Part shown: piece by piece, positions 41,781 to 52,905 of the stretch | How the letters are laid out: the number at the start of each line of letters is the position of its first letter | Position numbering within the stretch: the first letter of the stretch is position 1 | From: an uncultured Pelagibacteraceae bacterium | Lineage (GTDB): Bacteria; Pseudomonadota; Alphaproteobacteria; Pelagibacterales; Pelagibacteraceae | Length of the DNA: 64,000 nucleotides | NCBI GenBank assembly: GCA_902557935.1 | Contig: CACECJ010000002.1 | Span: 1-64,000, forward strand | Reading direction: 5' to 3' | The notes under the pieces: generated by a model | What the model saw: only the letters and a program-made list of their open reading frames with translations | Database searches by the model: none | What the model was told of the DNA's origin: nothing | Program-made: the position numbers and the translations under genes

Positions 41781-42561
41781 TAGAATATATGCCCTTGGTT
41801 TGAGACATTTATATTTAATAATGAATTCATTCCCTAGAGTTTTAGATTTAATTTATTGGCCAACAGTTCAGATTTTTTTATGGGGTTTTATCTCAAAATT
41901 TTTTACAATAAATTCAAATTATTATAGCGACACAGTCGGTGTAATACTTACGGCTGCAATACTTTACGATTTTTTATTTAGAGCAAGCATTAGTTTTAAT
42001 ATGATGTTTCTAGAGGAAATTTGGAGCAGGAACTTTACTAATTTATTTATTGCCCCAATCAAAGTAAGTGAAATTATTACATCTTTAACAATTACAGCAA
42101 TATTAAGAACTTTAATCGGTTTGGTTCCAGCTGTATTAATAGCAATACCTCTATTTGGCGTTTCAGTTTTAAGTCTAGGTTTACCGTTATTATTTCTTTT
42201 GGTAGCTTTGTATTTATTTGGTGTAAGTTTAGGATTGCTTGTAACATCGGGATTATTAAGATTTGGACCATCATTTGAAAATATTGCTTGGGCCAGTTTA
42301 TTCTTTTTGGCTCCACTAGGTTGCATCTATTATCCGATCGAAATTTTACCCTCCTCACTACAAATTGTTGCTAAGGGTCTACCTCTAGTGCACATATTTG
42401 AAGAGATGAGAAATATTCTTGTAGTTGGAGAGGTGGTTTATCAAAATATTTTCAAGTCAATAATAATTTCGATAATTTATTTTTTAATTGGTATATTGAT
42501 TTTTTATACTTCTTACTTTGGTGCAAAGAAAAGAGGAACATTAATGAATATGGGTGAATAA
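41770..42561 (+). CDS. ABC-2 type transporter permease
   Basis: Six-TM-like hydrophobic protein overlapping the ATPase gene. Confidence 0.88.
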   Translation: MSFNRIYALGLRHLYLIMNSFPRVLDLIYWPTVQIFLWGFISKFFTINSNYYSDTVGVILTAAILYDFLFRASISFNMMFLEEIWSRNFTNLFIAPIKVSEIITSLTITAILRTLIGLVPAVLIAIPLFGVSVLSLGLPLLFLLVALYLFGVSLGLLVTSGLLRFGPSFENIAWASLFFLAPLGCIYYPIEILPSSLQIVAKGLPLVHIFEEMRNILVVGEVVYQNIFKSIIISIIYFLIGILIFYTSYFGAKKRGTLMNMGE

Positions 42562-42564
42562 GAT

Positions 42565-43386
42565 ATGAAAATAATTGATTGTTTTATGTACTTTGATGAA
42601 GATCTTGTCTTAGATCTAAGATTAAATATTTTAAATAGTATAGTTGATAAGTTTGTAATAGTTGAATCGAAAATTGATCATGCTGGAAATCACAAAAAAT
42701 TAAATTTCAATATTAATAATTTCACTAAATTTAAAGATAAAATAGAATATTTCGTCTTGGAGGAATTACCGGTTAAAAAAAAAATTTTTTCAAAATCATG
42801 GAGAAACTCTCCCAATTGGATTAGAGAAAACTACCAAAGAAACTGCTTACTTAAAGGTTTCAAAGATAGTGATGATAATGATTTAATAATGATATCAGAT
42901 ATTGATGAAATTCCTAATCCAAAGATGATAAATAAATTTGAAAAAAAAAATAAGTACGCCTGTTTTGTCCAAAAAAACTTTCAATCTAAGATTAATTTAT
43001 TGAATACTTCTGAGCCCAATTGGTACGGTACTAGAATTTGTGTAAAAAAATTTATTAAATCTCCCATGTGGTTGAAGAATATAAAAATTAAAAAAAAAAA
43101 TTTTTGGAAATTTTTTCAACCAAAGCCTCCTCAATTAATTTTAGAAGGTGGATGGCATTTCAGTTTTTTGAAAACATCAGAAGGAATTTCGAAAAAAATT
43201 ATGTCCTACGCACATCAAGAATATAATAATTCAAATTATAATAATATTGATTTAATTCAAAAAAGAGTTGATGAGAAAAGAGATATTCTTGACAGAGATT
43301 TTGTTTACAAAAAGATAAATTTAGACTCAACTTTTCCTGATTTTATCATTAAAAATAAAGATAAATTGAAAGCATGGATTTTATAA
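42565..43386 (+). CDS. Glycosyltransferase family 17-like protein
   Basis: IIDCFMYFDEDLVLDLRLNIL, ISDIDEIPNP, LEGGWHFSFL. Confidence 0.82.
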   Translation: MKIIDCFMYFDEDLVLDLRLNILNSIVDKFVIVESKIDHAGNHKKLNFNINNFTKFKDKIEYFVLEELPVKKKIFSKSWRNSPNWIRENYQRNCLLKGFKDSDDNDLIMISDIDEIPNPKMINKFEKKNKYACFVQKNFQSKINLLNTSEPNWYGTRICVKKFIKSPMWLKNIKIKKKNFWKFFQPKPPQLILEGGWHFSFLKTSEGISKKIMSYAHQEYNNSNYNNIDLIQKRVDEKRDILDRDFVYKKINLDSTFPDFIIKNKDKLKAWIL

Positions 43387-43393
43387 ATATAAG

Positions 43394-43468
43394 CGCGCCG
43401 GATAGGAGTCGAACCCATAACCTCCGGAGCCGAAATCCGGCGCTCTATCCAGTTGAAGCTACCGGCGC
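43394..43468 (-). tRNA. tRNA-Arg (anticodon UCG), CCA not encoded
   Basis: GCGCCGG...CCGGCGC acceptor, anticodon stem-loop CCGGA-TTTCGGC-TCCGG, T-arm GGGTTCGACTCCT; following bases CTT. Confidence 0.92.
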
Positions 43469-43492
43469 ATAGTTGATAATTTAATTTAATTT

Positions 43493-44473
43493 ATGAATAA
43501 CGCAATAAAATTCTCAATCACGAAAAAAAATGTTGGTGAGAGATTAGATGTCTTTCTTTCAAAAAATATCAAAGATTTTACCAGGTCATATATCAAAAAA
43601 CTGATTACTGCTAGAAATGTTAAATTAAACGGTAAAATTTTACTATCTGCCTCTACCAAAGTAAAAGAGGGCGATCAAATTTTAGTTAAAGTAATTCAAA
43701 AAAATACTGATAATTTGATCGCTAATAAAATTGACTTAAAAATAATATACGAAGATAAAGACCTTTTAATAGTCAATAAATCTAAAGGGATGGTTGTGCA
43801 TCCTGGGGCAGGAAATTTAGAAAATACGTTAGCAAATGCCCTTAAGTTTAAGTATAAAAATAATTTGTCAAATAGAGGTGGAAATCTAAGGCCCGGGATA
43901 GTTCACAGAATTGATAAAAATACTAGTGGGTTATTAGTGATAGCTAAAAATAATTTATCTCATTCGAATTTAAGTAAACAGTTTGCTAATCACTCAATTA
44001 AAAGGAAATATAATTGTTTAGTTTGGGGTGTCTTACGCCCAATGCAGGGGACTATAAAAACTTTAATTTCTAGGAATAAAAAAAACAGAAAATTGATGAC
44101 CGTAAGTGACATAAATGGAAAATTAGCTATAACCAATTATAAAACTTTAAGAGTGTTTTATTCTAATGAAATTCCTAAAATAAGTTTTATTGAATGCGAA
44201 TTAGAAACAGGAAGAACTCATCAAATTAGAGTTCATTTAAAATACAAAAAAACTTCAATATTAGGTGACAAAGAATACGGTAAGAATAAATTAAAATTTA
44301 AAAAAATTAATCAAGATTTTCTTGAGAGTTTAGAGAAATTAAATGGACAGGTCTTGCATGCAAAAACTCTTGAATTCACTCATCCTTCGACTAATAAACA
44401 CATGAAATTTAGTTCTAATGTTCCAAATGAATTCAAAAAACTGTTACATTTGCTTGAAAATCTAACTAGTTGA
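43493..44473 (+). CDS. rluD: 23S rRNA pseudouridine synthase, RluD family
   Basis: N-terminal S4 domain, GIVHRIDKNTSGLLVIAK, ECELETGRTHQIRVH. Confidence 0.92.
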   Translation: MNNAIKFSITKKNVGERLDVFLSKNIKDFTRSYIKKLITARNVKLNGKILLSASTKVKEGDQILVKVIQKNTDNLIANKIDLKIIYEDKDLLIVNKSKGMVVHPGAGNLENTLANALKFKYKNNLSNRGGNLRPGIVHRIDKNTSGLLVIAKNNLSHSNLSKQFANHSIKRKYNCLVWGVLRPMQGTIKTLISRNKKNRKLMTVSDINGKLAITNYKTLRVFYSNEIPKISFIECELETGRTHQIRVHLKYKKTSILGDKEYGKNKLKFKKINQDFLESLEKLNGQVLHAKTLEFTHPSTNKHMKFSSNVPNEFKKLLHLLENLTS

Positions 44474-44504
44474 AAAATAAATTTTAATATATATTTTCTT
44501 AAAT

Positions 44505-45401
44505 ATGGATAGTGAAAATCGCATAACTAACTTTCCGTCACCTGCAGTTGGGGGTTTGTCAGTTTATTTAGCTCAAATAAAAAAATTTCCAATGCTTGAT
44601 GCGGAGGAAGAATACATGCTTGCAAAAAATTGGCGAGAAAATGGGAGTCTACAATCGGCCCATAAATTAGTAACAAGCCATTTGAGATTAGTAGCAAAAA
44701 TAGCTATGGGCTACAGAGGTTATGGTTTACCAGTAAATGAACTTATATCAGAGGGTAATATCGGTTTGATGCAAGCAGTAAAAAAATTTGATCCAGATAA
44801 AGGATTCAGATTAGCGACTTACGCGATGTGGTGGATCAAAGCTGCAATTCAAGAATATGTGTTAAGATCATGGAGTTTGGTTAAAATGGGCACAACAACT
44901 GCACAAAAGAAACTTTTCTTTAATTTAAAAAAAATTAAAAGTCAAATTGCACCAGAGCAAGATGGAGATTTAAAAGATGAGCAGGTAAAAGAGATATCTA
45001 AAAGACTTGATGTGGACTCCAATGAGGTTGTAAATATGAATAGGAGAATGATGGGGCAAGAAAAATCTTTAAATGATCCTATCAAAAGTGGTGAAGCTGA
45101 TGAATGGCAAGACTGGTTGGTTGACGACAGTTTAGATCAAGAATTATTAATATCACAACAACAAGAATACAATGATAAGAAAGAACTTTTAAACAGTTCA
45201 ATGAAAATTTTAAGTGAGCGAGAAAAAGAAATTATTTACGCAAGAAGATTAACAGATGAACCTAAAACTTTAGAGGAGTTAAGCAAAAAATATAATATAA
45301 GCAGAGAAAGAATAAGACAAATTGAAACAAAAGCTTTTGAAAAACTTCAAAAATCAATGATAAGCGCAAGTAAATCTAAAAATTTACTAACTGCAAATTA
45401 A
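44505..45401 (+). CDS. rpoH: RNA polymerase sigma-32 factor
   Basis: [42 protein letters not shown] (RpoH box). Confidence 0.95.
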   Translation: MDSENRITNFPSPAVGGLSVYLAQIKKFPMLDAEEEYMLAKNWRENGSLQSAHKLVTSHLRLVAKIAMGYRGYGLPVNELISEGNIGLMQAVKKFDPDKGFRLATYAMWWIKAAIQEYVLRSWSLVKMGTTTAQKKLFFNLKKIKSQIAPEQDGDLKDEQVKEISKRLDVDSNEVVNMNRRMMGQEKSLNDPIKSGEADEWQDWLVDDSLDQELLISQQQEYNDKKELLNSSMKILSEREKEIIYARRLTDEPKTLEELSKKYNISRERIRQIETKAFEKLQKSMISASKSKNLLTAN

Positions 45402-46690
45402 TTCTTAAAAGGATCTTGAATTAAAATAGTGTCTTCCCTCTCTGGGCTTGTAGAAACACTTGAAATTTTAGCTCCAATAAAATCCTCTAATGCATAAATA
45501 TATTTTTTTGCATTTTCAGGTAAATCTTTCATATTTCTTATACCTTGAGTTTTAGATTTCCAACCTTTGAAAGTTTTATAAATTGGCTTTATGCTAAATT
45601 GATCTTCTGAGGTTGCGGGTAAATAATCTATTACATTTCCGTTCAACTTATATCCTATACACATTTTGATTTCCTCTAAGTCATCTAATACATCAAGTTT
45701 TGTTAAGGCTATTCCATTTATTCCAGAAATCTGAATTGATTGTCTTACAAGAACTCCATCAAACCAACCACATCTTCTTTTTCTCGCAGTTACCGTCCCA
45801 AATTCTTTTCCTCTTTTTCCTATGCTTTCACCTATTTTATCTTTTAGTTCAGTAGGAAAGGGTCCGCTTCCTACTCTTGTAGTATAAGCTTTTGTAATTC
45901 CTAAAACGTATCCAATCTTATCCGGGCCAAGACCAGAGCCAGTAGCTGCAGTTGCTGGCACAGTATTAGAGGATGTTACAAAAGGATAAGTTCCATGATC
46001 AACATCTAAAAGAATCCCTTGAGCACCTTCAAAAAGAATCTTTTTTCTATCTTTAGAGAATTGGCTTAGTTTAAGCCATACTGGCTTTGCAAATTTTAAT
46101 ATTTTTGGAGCAATTTTCAATAACTCATTTTTGATGTCATCTTTTTTATAAATCGTTTTTTTTAAACCTTTTCTTATTGCATTGTGATGTAATAAAACAT
46201 TTTCTAACCTTTTTTCTAGATTACTTTCAGATCTTAAGTCCATTAATCTTATCGATCTTCTGCCAACTTTGTCTTCGTAACAAGGGCCTATACCTCTTCG
46301 AGTAGTGCCAATTTTTCCTTTTCCGGCAGCATCCTCTCTAATTTCGTCCATTTCTTGATGAAATGGTAAAATTAGTGAAGCAGATTCTGATATTATAAAA
46401 TTCTCGGGCTCTACATTTATCCCTTTTTTCTTTATATCATCAATTTCATCTAAAAGTGCCCAAGGGTCAATTACAACACCATTGCCAAGTATTGATATTT
46501 TTCCTTTTCTTACTATGCCAGATGGTAAAAGTCTTAATTTAAAAATTTTCTTATCGATTACAAGTGTGTGTCCTGCGTTATGGCCACCTTGAAAACGTAC
46601 CACTACATCTGCTTCACTCGACAACCAATCTACAATTTTGCCTTTACCCTCATCTCCCCACTGTGATCCTACTACTACAACATTATTCAT
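45398..46690 (-). CDS. purA: Adenylosuccinate synthetase
   Basis: [33 protein letters not shown]. Confidence 0.98.
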   Translation of the reverse strand: MNNVVVVGSQWGDEGKGKIVDWLSSEADVVVRFQGGHNAGHTLVIDKKIFKLRLLPSGIVRKGKISILGNGVVIDPWALLDEIDDIKKKGINVEPENFIISESASLILPFHQEMDEIREDAAGKGKIGTTRRGIGPCYEDKVGRRSIRLMDLRSESNLEKRLENVLLHHNAIRKGLKKTIYKKDDIKNELLKIAPKILKFAKPVWLKLSQFSKDRKKILFEGAQGILLDVDHGTYPFVTSSNTVPATAATGSGLGPDKIGYVLGITKAYTTRVGSGPFPTELKDKIGESIGKRGKEFGTVTARKRRCGWFDGVLVRQSIQISGINGIALTKLDVLDDLEEIKMCIGYKLNGNVIDYLPATSEDQFSIKPIYKTFKGWKSKTQGIRNMKDLPENAKKYIYALEDFIGAKISSVSTSPEREDTILIQDPFKN

Positions 46691-47499
46691 TATAAAAATT
46701 TCTGTTTTACTTTTATTGAATTTAAATGATTGATTGGGCCATGACCTTTACCATAGTTTAAATTTGATCTTATTGCTTGGTTAACATATTTAATCCCCAA
46801 CTCACAAGATCTCTTTAATGGTTTTCCACATGATAAGAATGTTGCAATAGCGCTAGATAAAGTGCATCCAGTCCCGTGAGTATTTTTAGTTTTGATTTTT
46901 TTATTTTTAAATATTTTAAATTCCTTATTATTTAAAAAAACGTCCTCTAAAAGATTTGACTTACTATGACCCCCTTTTACCAGTACATTTTTTGCGCCAA
47001 TTTTGATAAGAAATTTTGCAGCTTTTATCATATCTTTCGTATTCTTAATTTCTACCCCTGTTAAAACTTCAGCTTCAGGAATATTAGGTGTGATTAAAAA
47101 TGACTCCTTTAATAGTTTTTTTTTTAAAGTTTTAATTGCAGACTTATTAATTAATTTTGACCCCCCTTTGGCAATCATAACTGGATCTAATATAATTTTT
47201 CTCTTTATCTTTTTTATAACTTTCAAAACTGATAATATTACTTGTGATGAGTGCAACATTCCTATCTTAACCACATCAGGTTTCATATCAGCACAGGTAA
47301 CTAAAATTTGTTTTTCAATATCTTTGGGACTTAATGGGGTTACTCCAAAAACTCCTTTAGTATTTTGTGCAGTAATGGCTGTTATTGCGGTCATTGCATA
47401 TCCACCTAAAGCTGTAACAGTTTTTATATCCGCCTGAATACCTGCCCCTCCTGAAGAGTCAGATCCAGCGATGATTAAAATTTTTGATTTTGGTTTCAA
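46690..47499 (-). CDS. thiD: Hydroxymethylpyrimidine/phosphomethylpyrimidine kinase
   Basis: [52 protein letters not shown]. Confidence 0.96.
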   Translation of the reverse strand: MKPKSKILIIAGSDSSGGAGIQADIKTVTALGGYAMTAITAITAQNTKGVFGVTPLSPKDIEKQILVTCADMKPDVVKIGMLHSSQVILSVLKVIKKIKRKIILDPVMIAKGGSKLINKSAIKTLKKKLLKESFLITPNIPEAEVLTGVEIKNTKDMIKAAKFLIKIGAKNVLVKGGHSKSNLLEDVFLNNKEFKIFKNKKIKTKNTHGTGCTLSSAIATFLSCGKPLKRSCELGIKYVNQAIRSNLNYGKGHGPINHLNSIKVKQKFL

Positions 47500-47500
47500 A

Positions 47501-48832
47501 TTAATTTATTGATTTTTTTATAATTTTTATACATTTTAAAATTAAACTTTTATTATTAGACTCTGCCATAATTCTAATCTTAGGTTCAGTGCCAGATTTT
47601 CTTACTAGTATTCTTCCTTTTTTTCCCATAATTGAGTTAGCTAGTTTGATGGCCTTTCTACAACTAGCTTTATTAATTATTTCTTTATCTCTAACCGTCA
47701 CATTTTCTAAGATTTGAGGTAAAGGCTTAAAAACATTTAATAAGGAGCTCGCTCTTTTTCTTTTTCTTAAAGAAAATAAAACCTCTAATGCAACAAGTAG
47801 TCCGTCCCCTGTTGTAGCGAATTTTCCTAAGATTATATGTCCAGATTGCTCACCGCCTAAATTAAAACTTAATTTTTTCATTTTCTCTTTAACATATTTG
47901 TCACCTACTTTTGATCTAGAGAATTTTATTCTCTCTTTTTTTAAAAAGTTTTCTAATCCTAGATTTGACATTAGTGTGCCTACTACACCTCCTTTTAATA
48001 TACCTTTAGACTTCCATCTACGGGCGAGCATTCCGATGATTTGGTCACCATCAATGATTTTTCCTTTCTCATCACACATTATTACCCTGTCAGCATCACC
48101 ATCAAATGAAACACCAATATGAGCTTGATGTTTTTTGACTGCAGATTTAATTCTAGATGGAAACATCGATCCACATTTTTCATTAATATTTAAACCGTTA
48201 GGCTTAATTCCAAGTGCAATCACTTTAGCTCCAAGTTCTCTAAGTAATTTGGGCGCGGCTTTATAGCAAGCTCCATTAGCGCAATCTAAAACTATCTTAG
48301 TCCCTTTCAAATTATAATTTTTTGGGAAATTATTTTTTAGGATTTTTATATATTTTTCATTACCATCTTCTAATCTTTTAACTCTACCTAAGTATTTTGG
48401 ATTAGTTAGTTGTTTCGAATTTTTGGCATCTATTAGTTTCTCTATTTTTTTTTCAATTTTGTTAGATAATTTCATACCATCTGGGCCAAATAATTTAAGC
48501 CCATTGTCAAAATAAGGATTATGAGAAGCTGTGATCATTATACCCATGTTAGCTTTCATTGATTTGGTCAACATGGCTAATCCGTTCGTCGGTAAAGGAC
48601 CCAAAGTAAAAACGTGCATACCACCTGAAACAAGTCCAGAAACCAATGCTGGCTCTAAGGTATATCCAGATAATCTAGTATCTTTTGCTATAATTGCAAT
48701 TTGTTTTATTTTTTTTTGATTTTTGAAGTATGTTCCAGATGCTAAGCCAAATTTAAAAAATTTTTCTCCTGTAATGTTTCCTTGATTTACAGTTCCTCTA
48801 ATGCCATCAGTTCCAAAATATTTATTTTTCAT
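47501..48832 (-). CDS. glmM: Phosphoglucosamine mutase
   Basis: YFGTDGIRGTVNQG, MITASHNPYFDNGLKLFGPDG, SFDGDADRVIMCDE. Confidence 0.97.
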   Translation of the reverse strand: MKNKYFGTDGIRGTVNQGNITGEKFFKFGLASGTYFKNQKKIKQIAIIAKDTRLSGYTLEPALVSGLVSGGMHVFTLGPLPTNGLAMLTKSMKANMGIMITASHNPYFDNGLKLFGPDGMKLSNKIEKKIEKLIDAKNSKQLTNPKYLGRVKRLEDGNEKYIKILKNNFPKNYNLKGTKIVLDCANGACYKAAPKLLRELGAKVIALGIKPNGLNINEKCGSMFPSRIKSAVKKHQAHIGVSFDGDADRVIMCDEKGKIIDGDQIIGMLARRWKSKGILKGGVVGTLMSNLGLENFLKKERIKFSRSKVGDKYVKEKMKKLSFNLGGEQSGHIILGKFATTGDGLLVALEVLFSLRKRKRASSLLNVFKPLPQILENVTVRDKEIINKASCRKAIKLANSIMGKKGRILVRKSGTEPKIRIMAESNNKSLILKCIKIIKKSIN

Positions 48833-49892
48833 ATGTCTTTACCATTTCGTTGTAGATTAAAATACCTTGCTTGATCTCATTAACATCATGCACTCTAAAA
48901 ATTTGAACTCCTTGAGACAATAAAAAAATTACTGAAGCTAAAGTTCCACCTACTCTTTCTTTACTATCAAATTTTCCTGATATCTGATTTATAAACCTTT
49001 TTCTAGAAGTTCCAATCATTATCGGAAGTCCCAAGCTATGAAATAAAGATATTTTAGAAATTAAAGTCAAATTATGTTTCAAAGTTTTTCCAAAACCTAT
49101 TCCTGGATCCAACACTACTTTTTTACTTTTGAATTTTGTGTTTAAGCTTTTTTCAAAAAAATCATAAACATCTAGTAATACATTATTATATTTTGGATTA
49201 TTTTGCATTGTTGAGGGATCACCCTTCATATGATGAAGAACTTTAGGAATATCTAAGTTTTTTAATTTATGAAAAGACATCTTATCATAACTAAAACCAG
49301 AGACATCATTTATCAAATTTACACCATATCTCGTACTTCTTTGCATCAATTCAGATTTTCTAGTATCGATTGATAGACAGGTATTCTTAAATTTATTTTT
49401 AAAATTTTTTATTATATATTTTATTCTATTCCACTCTATTTTTGGGTCTATGTCTTTGGCACCTGGTCTTGTCGACTCACCACCAACATCTATTATATCT
49501 GCTCCAGAATTTATTAAATTATTAATATGTTTAATAGATTTTTTTTTGTTATTATATTTCCCGCCATCTGAGAAACTATCTGGAGTAAGATTTAAAATTC
49601 CCATAATTGATGGTTTCGAAAAATTTACATTTTTTAAGAAATTTTTTCTTTTTAAAATAATTTTTTTTATATCTTTTTTGACTTTTTCTTTTTTTTTCTT
49701 TTCTAATTTTCCAACGTCAAGAATATTTATTAATTTGTAGCTGATTTTGTTTTTTTTTCTCGAAATGATTTCTAAGTTATCAAATGCTATGTTTTTATTA
49801 CCGCAAAGAGGTAGTGCGACTTTTTTTTTAATAAGCTTTTTTGCTTTTTCTCCATAGTAAAAATTACACGCTCTAGTGTAATATTTTATCAT
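48822..49892 (-). CDS. folP: Dihydropteroate synthase
   Basis: PSIMGILNLTPDSFSDGGKY, GADIIDVGGESTRPGA, LDPGIGFGKTLKHN. Confidence 0.95.
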   Translation of the reverse strand: MIKYYTRACNFYYGEKAKKLIKKKVALPLCGNKNIAFDNLEIISRKKNKISYKLINILDVGKLEKKKKEKVKKDIKKIILKRKNFLKNVNFSKPSIMGILNLTPDSFSDGGKYNNKKKSIKHINNLINSGADIIDVGGESTRPGAKDIDPKIEWNRIKYIIKNFKNKFKNTCLSIDTRKSELMQRSTRYGVNLINDVSGFSYDKMSFHKLKNLDIPKVLHHMKGDPSTMQNNPKYNNVLLDVYDFFEKSLNTKFKSKKVVLDPGIGFGKTLKHNLTLISKISLFHSLGLPIMIGTSRKRFINQISGKFDSKERVGGTLASVIFLLSQGVQIFRVHDVNEIKQGILIYNEMVKTYEK

Positions 49893-49896
49893 GAAT

Positions 49897-51789
49897 TTAG
49901 ATTGCTGGTTTAGGTTTTAATCCTAACGATCCTAGTGCTGATGATTTATTGTCATCACTTTCCTCTTCTTTGAAAGATCTTGTCGGTTTAATATTTTTCA
50001 AAATTAAATCTCTAATTTCATCACCAGATAAAGTTTCATAAATTAATAGAGCTTTAGCAATTTTGTGAAGATCATCGATTTTGTCTGTTAGAACTTTTCT
50101 TGCTCTTTCGTAGCCTTTATCTACTATTTTTTTTACTTCGGCATCAATTTTTCTAGCCGTGTCCTCTGACATATTTTGTTGTTTAGTTACTGACCTACCT
50201 AAAAAAACTTCTTCTTCATTTTCACCATATGCTATAGTACCAAGTTCTGTGCTCATCCCATATTTTGTAACCATGTTTTTTGCCATTTTTGTAACCATAT
50301 CAATATCTGAAGATGCGCCAGAAGTAACTTTATCATGTCCAAAAATTATTTCTTCAGCTATTCTTCCGCCCATAGCTACAGCAATATCTGCATGCATTTT
50401 TTCTCTAGAAACTGATAATTGATCTCTCTCTGGCAATCTCATTACCATTCCCAAAGCTCTTCCTCTTGGAATAATAGTTGCTTTATGAATTGGATCAGAT
50501 GCTTTTTCATTAAGCGCAACAATTGCATGGCCACCTTCGTGATAAGCTGTCAATTTTTTCTCGTCTTCTGACATTACCATTGATCTTCTTTCTGCTCCCA
50601 TCATAACCTTGTCTTTTGCTTCTTCTACATCAGACATTGTTACAACTCTCTTATTTTTCCTAGCTGCTAGTAGAGCAGACTCATTAATTAAATTTGCTAA
50701 ATCAGCACCAGAGAAACCAGGGGTTCCTCTAGCAATTGTTCTTAATTTTACATCAGGCCCTACATTTACCTTTTTGACGTGAACTTTTAAAATAGCTTCT
50801 CTGCCTATTATGTCAGGATTACCTACAACTACTTGCCTGTCAAATCTACCTGGCCTCAATAAAGCGGGATCAAGAACATCTGGTCTATTAGTTGCTGCGA
50901 TTAAAATAATACCCTCATTAGTGTCGAAACCATCCATTTCTACAAGAAGCTGATTTAAGGTTTGTTCTCTCTCGTCATTACCTCCGCCTAATCCAGCTCC
51001 TCTACTTCTACCTACCGCATCTATTTCATCAATAAAAATTATACATGGTGAATGTTTTTTTCCTTGTTCAAACATGTCTCTTACTCTAGATGCTCCAACT
51101 CCTACAAACATTTCGACAAAATCAGATCCGGAAATTGAAAAGAATGGCACATTAGCCTCTCCAGCAATAGCTTTAGCTAAAAGTGTCTTACCTGTACCTG
51201 GTGGACCTATTAAAAGTGCACCTTTTGGAATTTTACCTCCCAATCTGCTAAATTTTTTTGGATCTTTTAAAAATTCAACTATTTCTTCTACTTCTTCTTT
51301 TGCTTCCTCAACACCAGCAACATCATTGAAGGTAACTTTGCCTTGAGCCTCATTTAAAAGTTTTGCTTTAGATCTTCCGAAGCCCATTGCACCACCTTTT
51401 CCTCCTTGCATTTGACGCATAAAAAATATCCAAACACCTATTAATAACAACATAGGGAACCAAGATAATAGAATACCTAATAATGATGGCATTTTATCTT
51501 CTTGAGGCGAAGCTACAATACTTACTCCGTTTGATGAAAGTTTATCAACTAGCTCGGGATAATTAGGTGAATATGTTGTAAAATTATTTCCATCGGCTAA
51601 AACACCTTTAATGTTATTGCCTTGAATTTGAACTTCAACAACTCTCCCAGCCTCTACCTCATTTAAGAAATTTGAAAATGCAAGGGAGTTTTGTTGTCTG
51701 TTTATTTTTTCTGGATCTTGAAACATATTGAATAATCCTACTGATAATAAGACTATTATGACCCACATGACTAAATTTTTTACATTCAT
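49897..51789 (-). CDS. ftsH: ATP-dependent zinc metalloprotease FtsH
   Basis: [30 protein letters not shown] zinc motif. Confidence 0.98.
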   Translation of the reverse strand: MNVKNLVMWVIIVLLSVGLFNMFQDPEKINRQQNSLAFSNFLNEVEAGRVVEVQIQGNNIKGVLADGNNFTTYSPNYPELVDKLSSNGVSIVASPQEDKMPSLLGILLSWFPMLLLIGVWIFFMRQMQGGKGGAMGFGRSKAKLLNEAQGKVTFNDVAGVEEAKEEVEEIVEFLKDPKKFSRLGGKIPKGALLIGPPGTGKTLLAKAIAGEANVPFFSISGSDFVEMFVGVGASRVRDMFEQGKKHSPCIIFIDEIDAVGRSRGAGLGGGNDEREQTLNQLLVEMDGFDTNEGIILIAATNRPDVLDPALLRPGRFDRQVVVGNPDIIGREAILKVHVKKVNVGPDVKLRTIARGTPGFSGADLANLINESALLAARKNKRVVTMSDVEEAKDKVMMGAERRSMVMSEDEKKLTAYHEGGHAIVALNEKASDPIHKATIIPRGRALGMVMRLPERDQLSVSREKMHADIAVAMGGRIAEEIIFGHDKVTSGASSDIDMVTKMAKNMVTKYGMSTELGTIAYGENEEEVFLGRSVTKQQNMSEDTARKIDAEVKKIVDKGYERARKVLTDKIDDLHKIAKALLIYETLSGDEIRDLILKNIKPTRSFKEEESDDNKSSALGSLGLKPKPAI

Positions 51790-51885
51790 AATTTAATAAA
51801 TAATCATTAAAAATTGATTAACAAGTATACTAATAAAAAATATTAAGTTGTAAATAAGACAAAATATAACAATTTTAGAGGAATA

Positions 51886-52905
51886 TTACTTTTTTTCCAA
51901 TTTTAAGGTCAAATAACCTGGTTTCTTTATAAATAAACACCCCCCGAGAGTAGATCTAGAAAAATTTCTGTTACTTAAATTATTTATCAAATTCATAACT
52001 TTTTTTGATCTTAGATTATAATAGTTGCCTTTAAGAGTTCTAATTGAATTATTGATTAAAGTCATTTTTGTCTCATTATTTAAACAGTTAAATTTTGTGG
52101 TATTAATCAGTAATAAATTTTTTCTTTTCCTTACTATTTCTTTAAAAGTTTTTTTAAAATAACTCTCCAAAGTTGAGCTGCTAGAGGCTAAATTATTAAT
52201 AGATCTTATAATCTGATCATAATTTATTCCACTTTGCTCTAAGGGTTTTTTTAGTTTTCTTATATTAGTTCTTAAATACTTCGAATTGTAATTAGATGGG
52301 TCTTTAATATATTTGCCGAATACTAATCTCGAAATTTTTATCAATTGATTTTTTTTTACATCAAGCAATGGCCTATAAATCTTAGCTTTGTTATTAAAAC
52401 TACTAAGTGTTTTCATAGCTGATAAACCTTTTAATCCACTTCCCCTTGAAAGACGAATTAAAAAGGTCTCGACTTGATCTTCTAAATTATGAGCAGTTAG
52501 TATAACTTTGGCTTTTTGTTTGGAGCAATACTCTTGCAATTTCGTATATCTTATTAATCTAGCCTCATTTTGAATGTTTTTTTTAATTTTTTTTCTATTG
52601 GTAAAAATTTTCAATTTAATTTTTTTCGTTTTCAAAAGATTTTTAACTTGTAAGGCCTCTTTCCCTGAATTTTTTCTAATATTATGATTTATCAAAACAT
52701 AATAAATTTTTGTTTTGTGCTCATAACTAAAAGATTTTGCCAAGGCGGCTAAGGCTAGACTATCTGGACCGCCAGAAACTGCAATTATCAATTTTTCTTG
52801 TTTTAAAATTTTAAGTTTTTTTTTAAAATCTAAATAAATTATTCTAAGATCATTAAAATCTTTAAAATTGTTTTTAAGATTTACAATTGAATTTTTTTTG
52901 CTCAT
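51886..52905 (-). CDS. tilS: tRNA(Ile)-lysidine synthase
   Basis: LIIAVSGGPDSLALAAL PP-loop, TAHNLEDQVETFLIRLSRGSGLKGL. Confidence 0.94.
   Translation of the reverse strand: MSKKNSIVNLKNNFKDFNDLRIIYLDFKKKLKILKQEKLIIAVSGGPDSLALAALAKSFSYEHKTKIYYVLINHNIRKNSGKEALQVKNLLKTKKIKLKIFTNRKKIKKNIQNEARLIRYTKLQEYCSKQKAKVILTAHNLEDQVETFLIRLSRGSGLKGLSAMKTLSSFNNKAKIYRPLLDVKKNQLIKISRLVFGKYIKDPSNYNSKYLRTNIRKLKKPLEQSGINYDQIIRSINNLASSSSTLESYFKKTFKEIVRKRKNLLLINTTKFNCLNNETKMTLINNSIRTLKGNYYNLRSKKVMNLINNLSNRNFSRSTLGGCLFIKKPGYLTLKLEKK

Noticed and set aside
41964-42358. Two overlapping minus-strand ORFs (120 and 88 aa)
   Set aside because: Antisense to the ABC permease; Asn/Lys-rich shadows of coding sequence.
47003-47437. 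144-aa plus-strand ORF
   Set aside because: Entirely antisense to thiD; hydrophobic low-complexity translation typical of a mirror ORF in AT-rich DNA.
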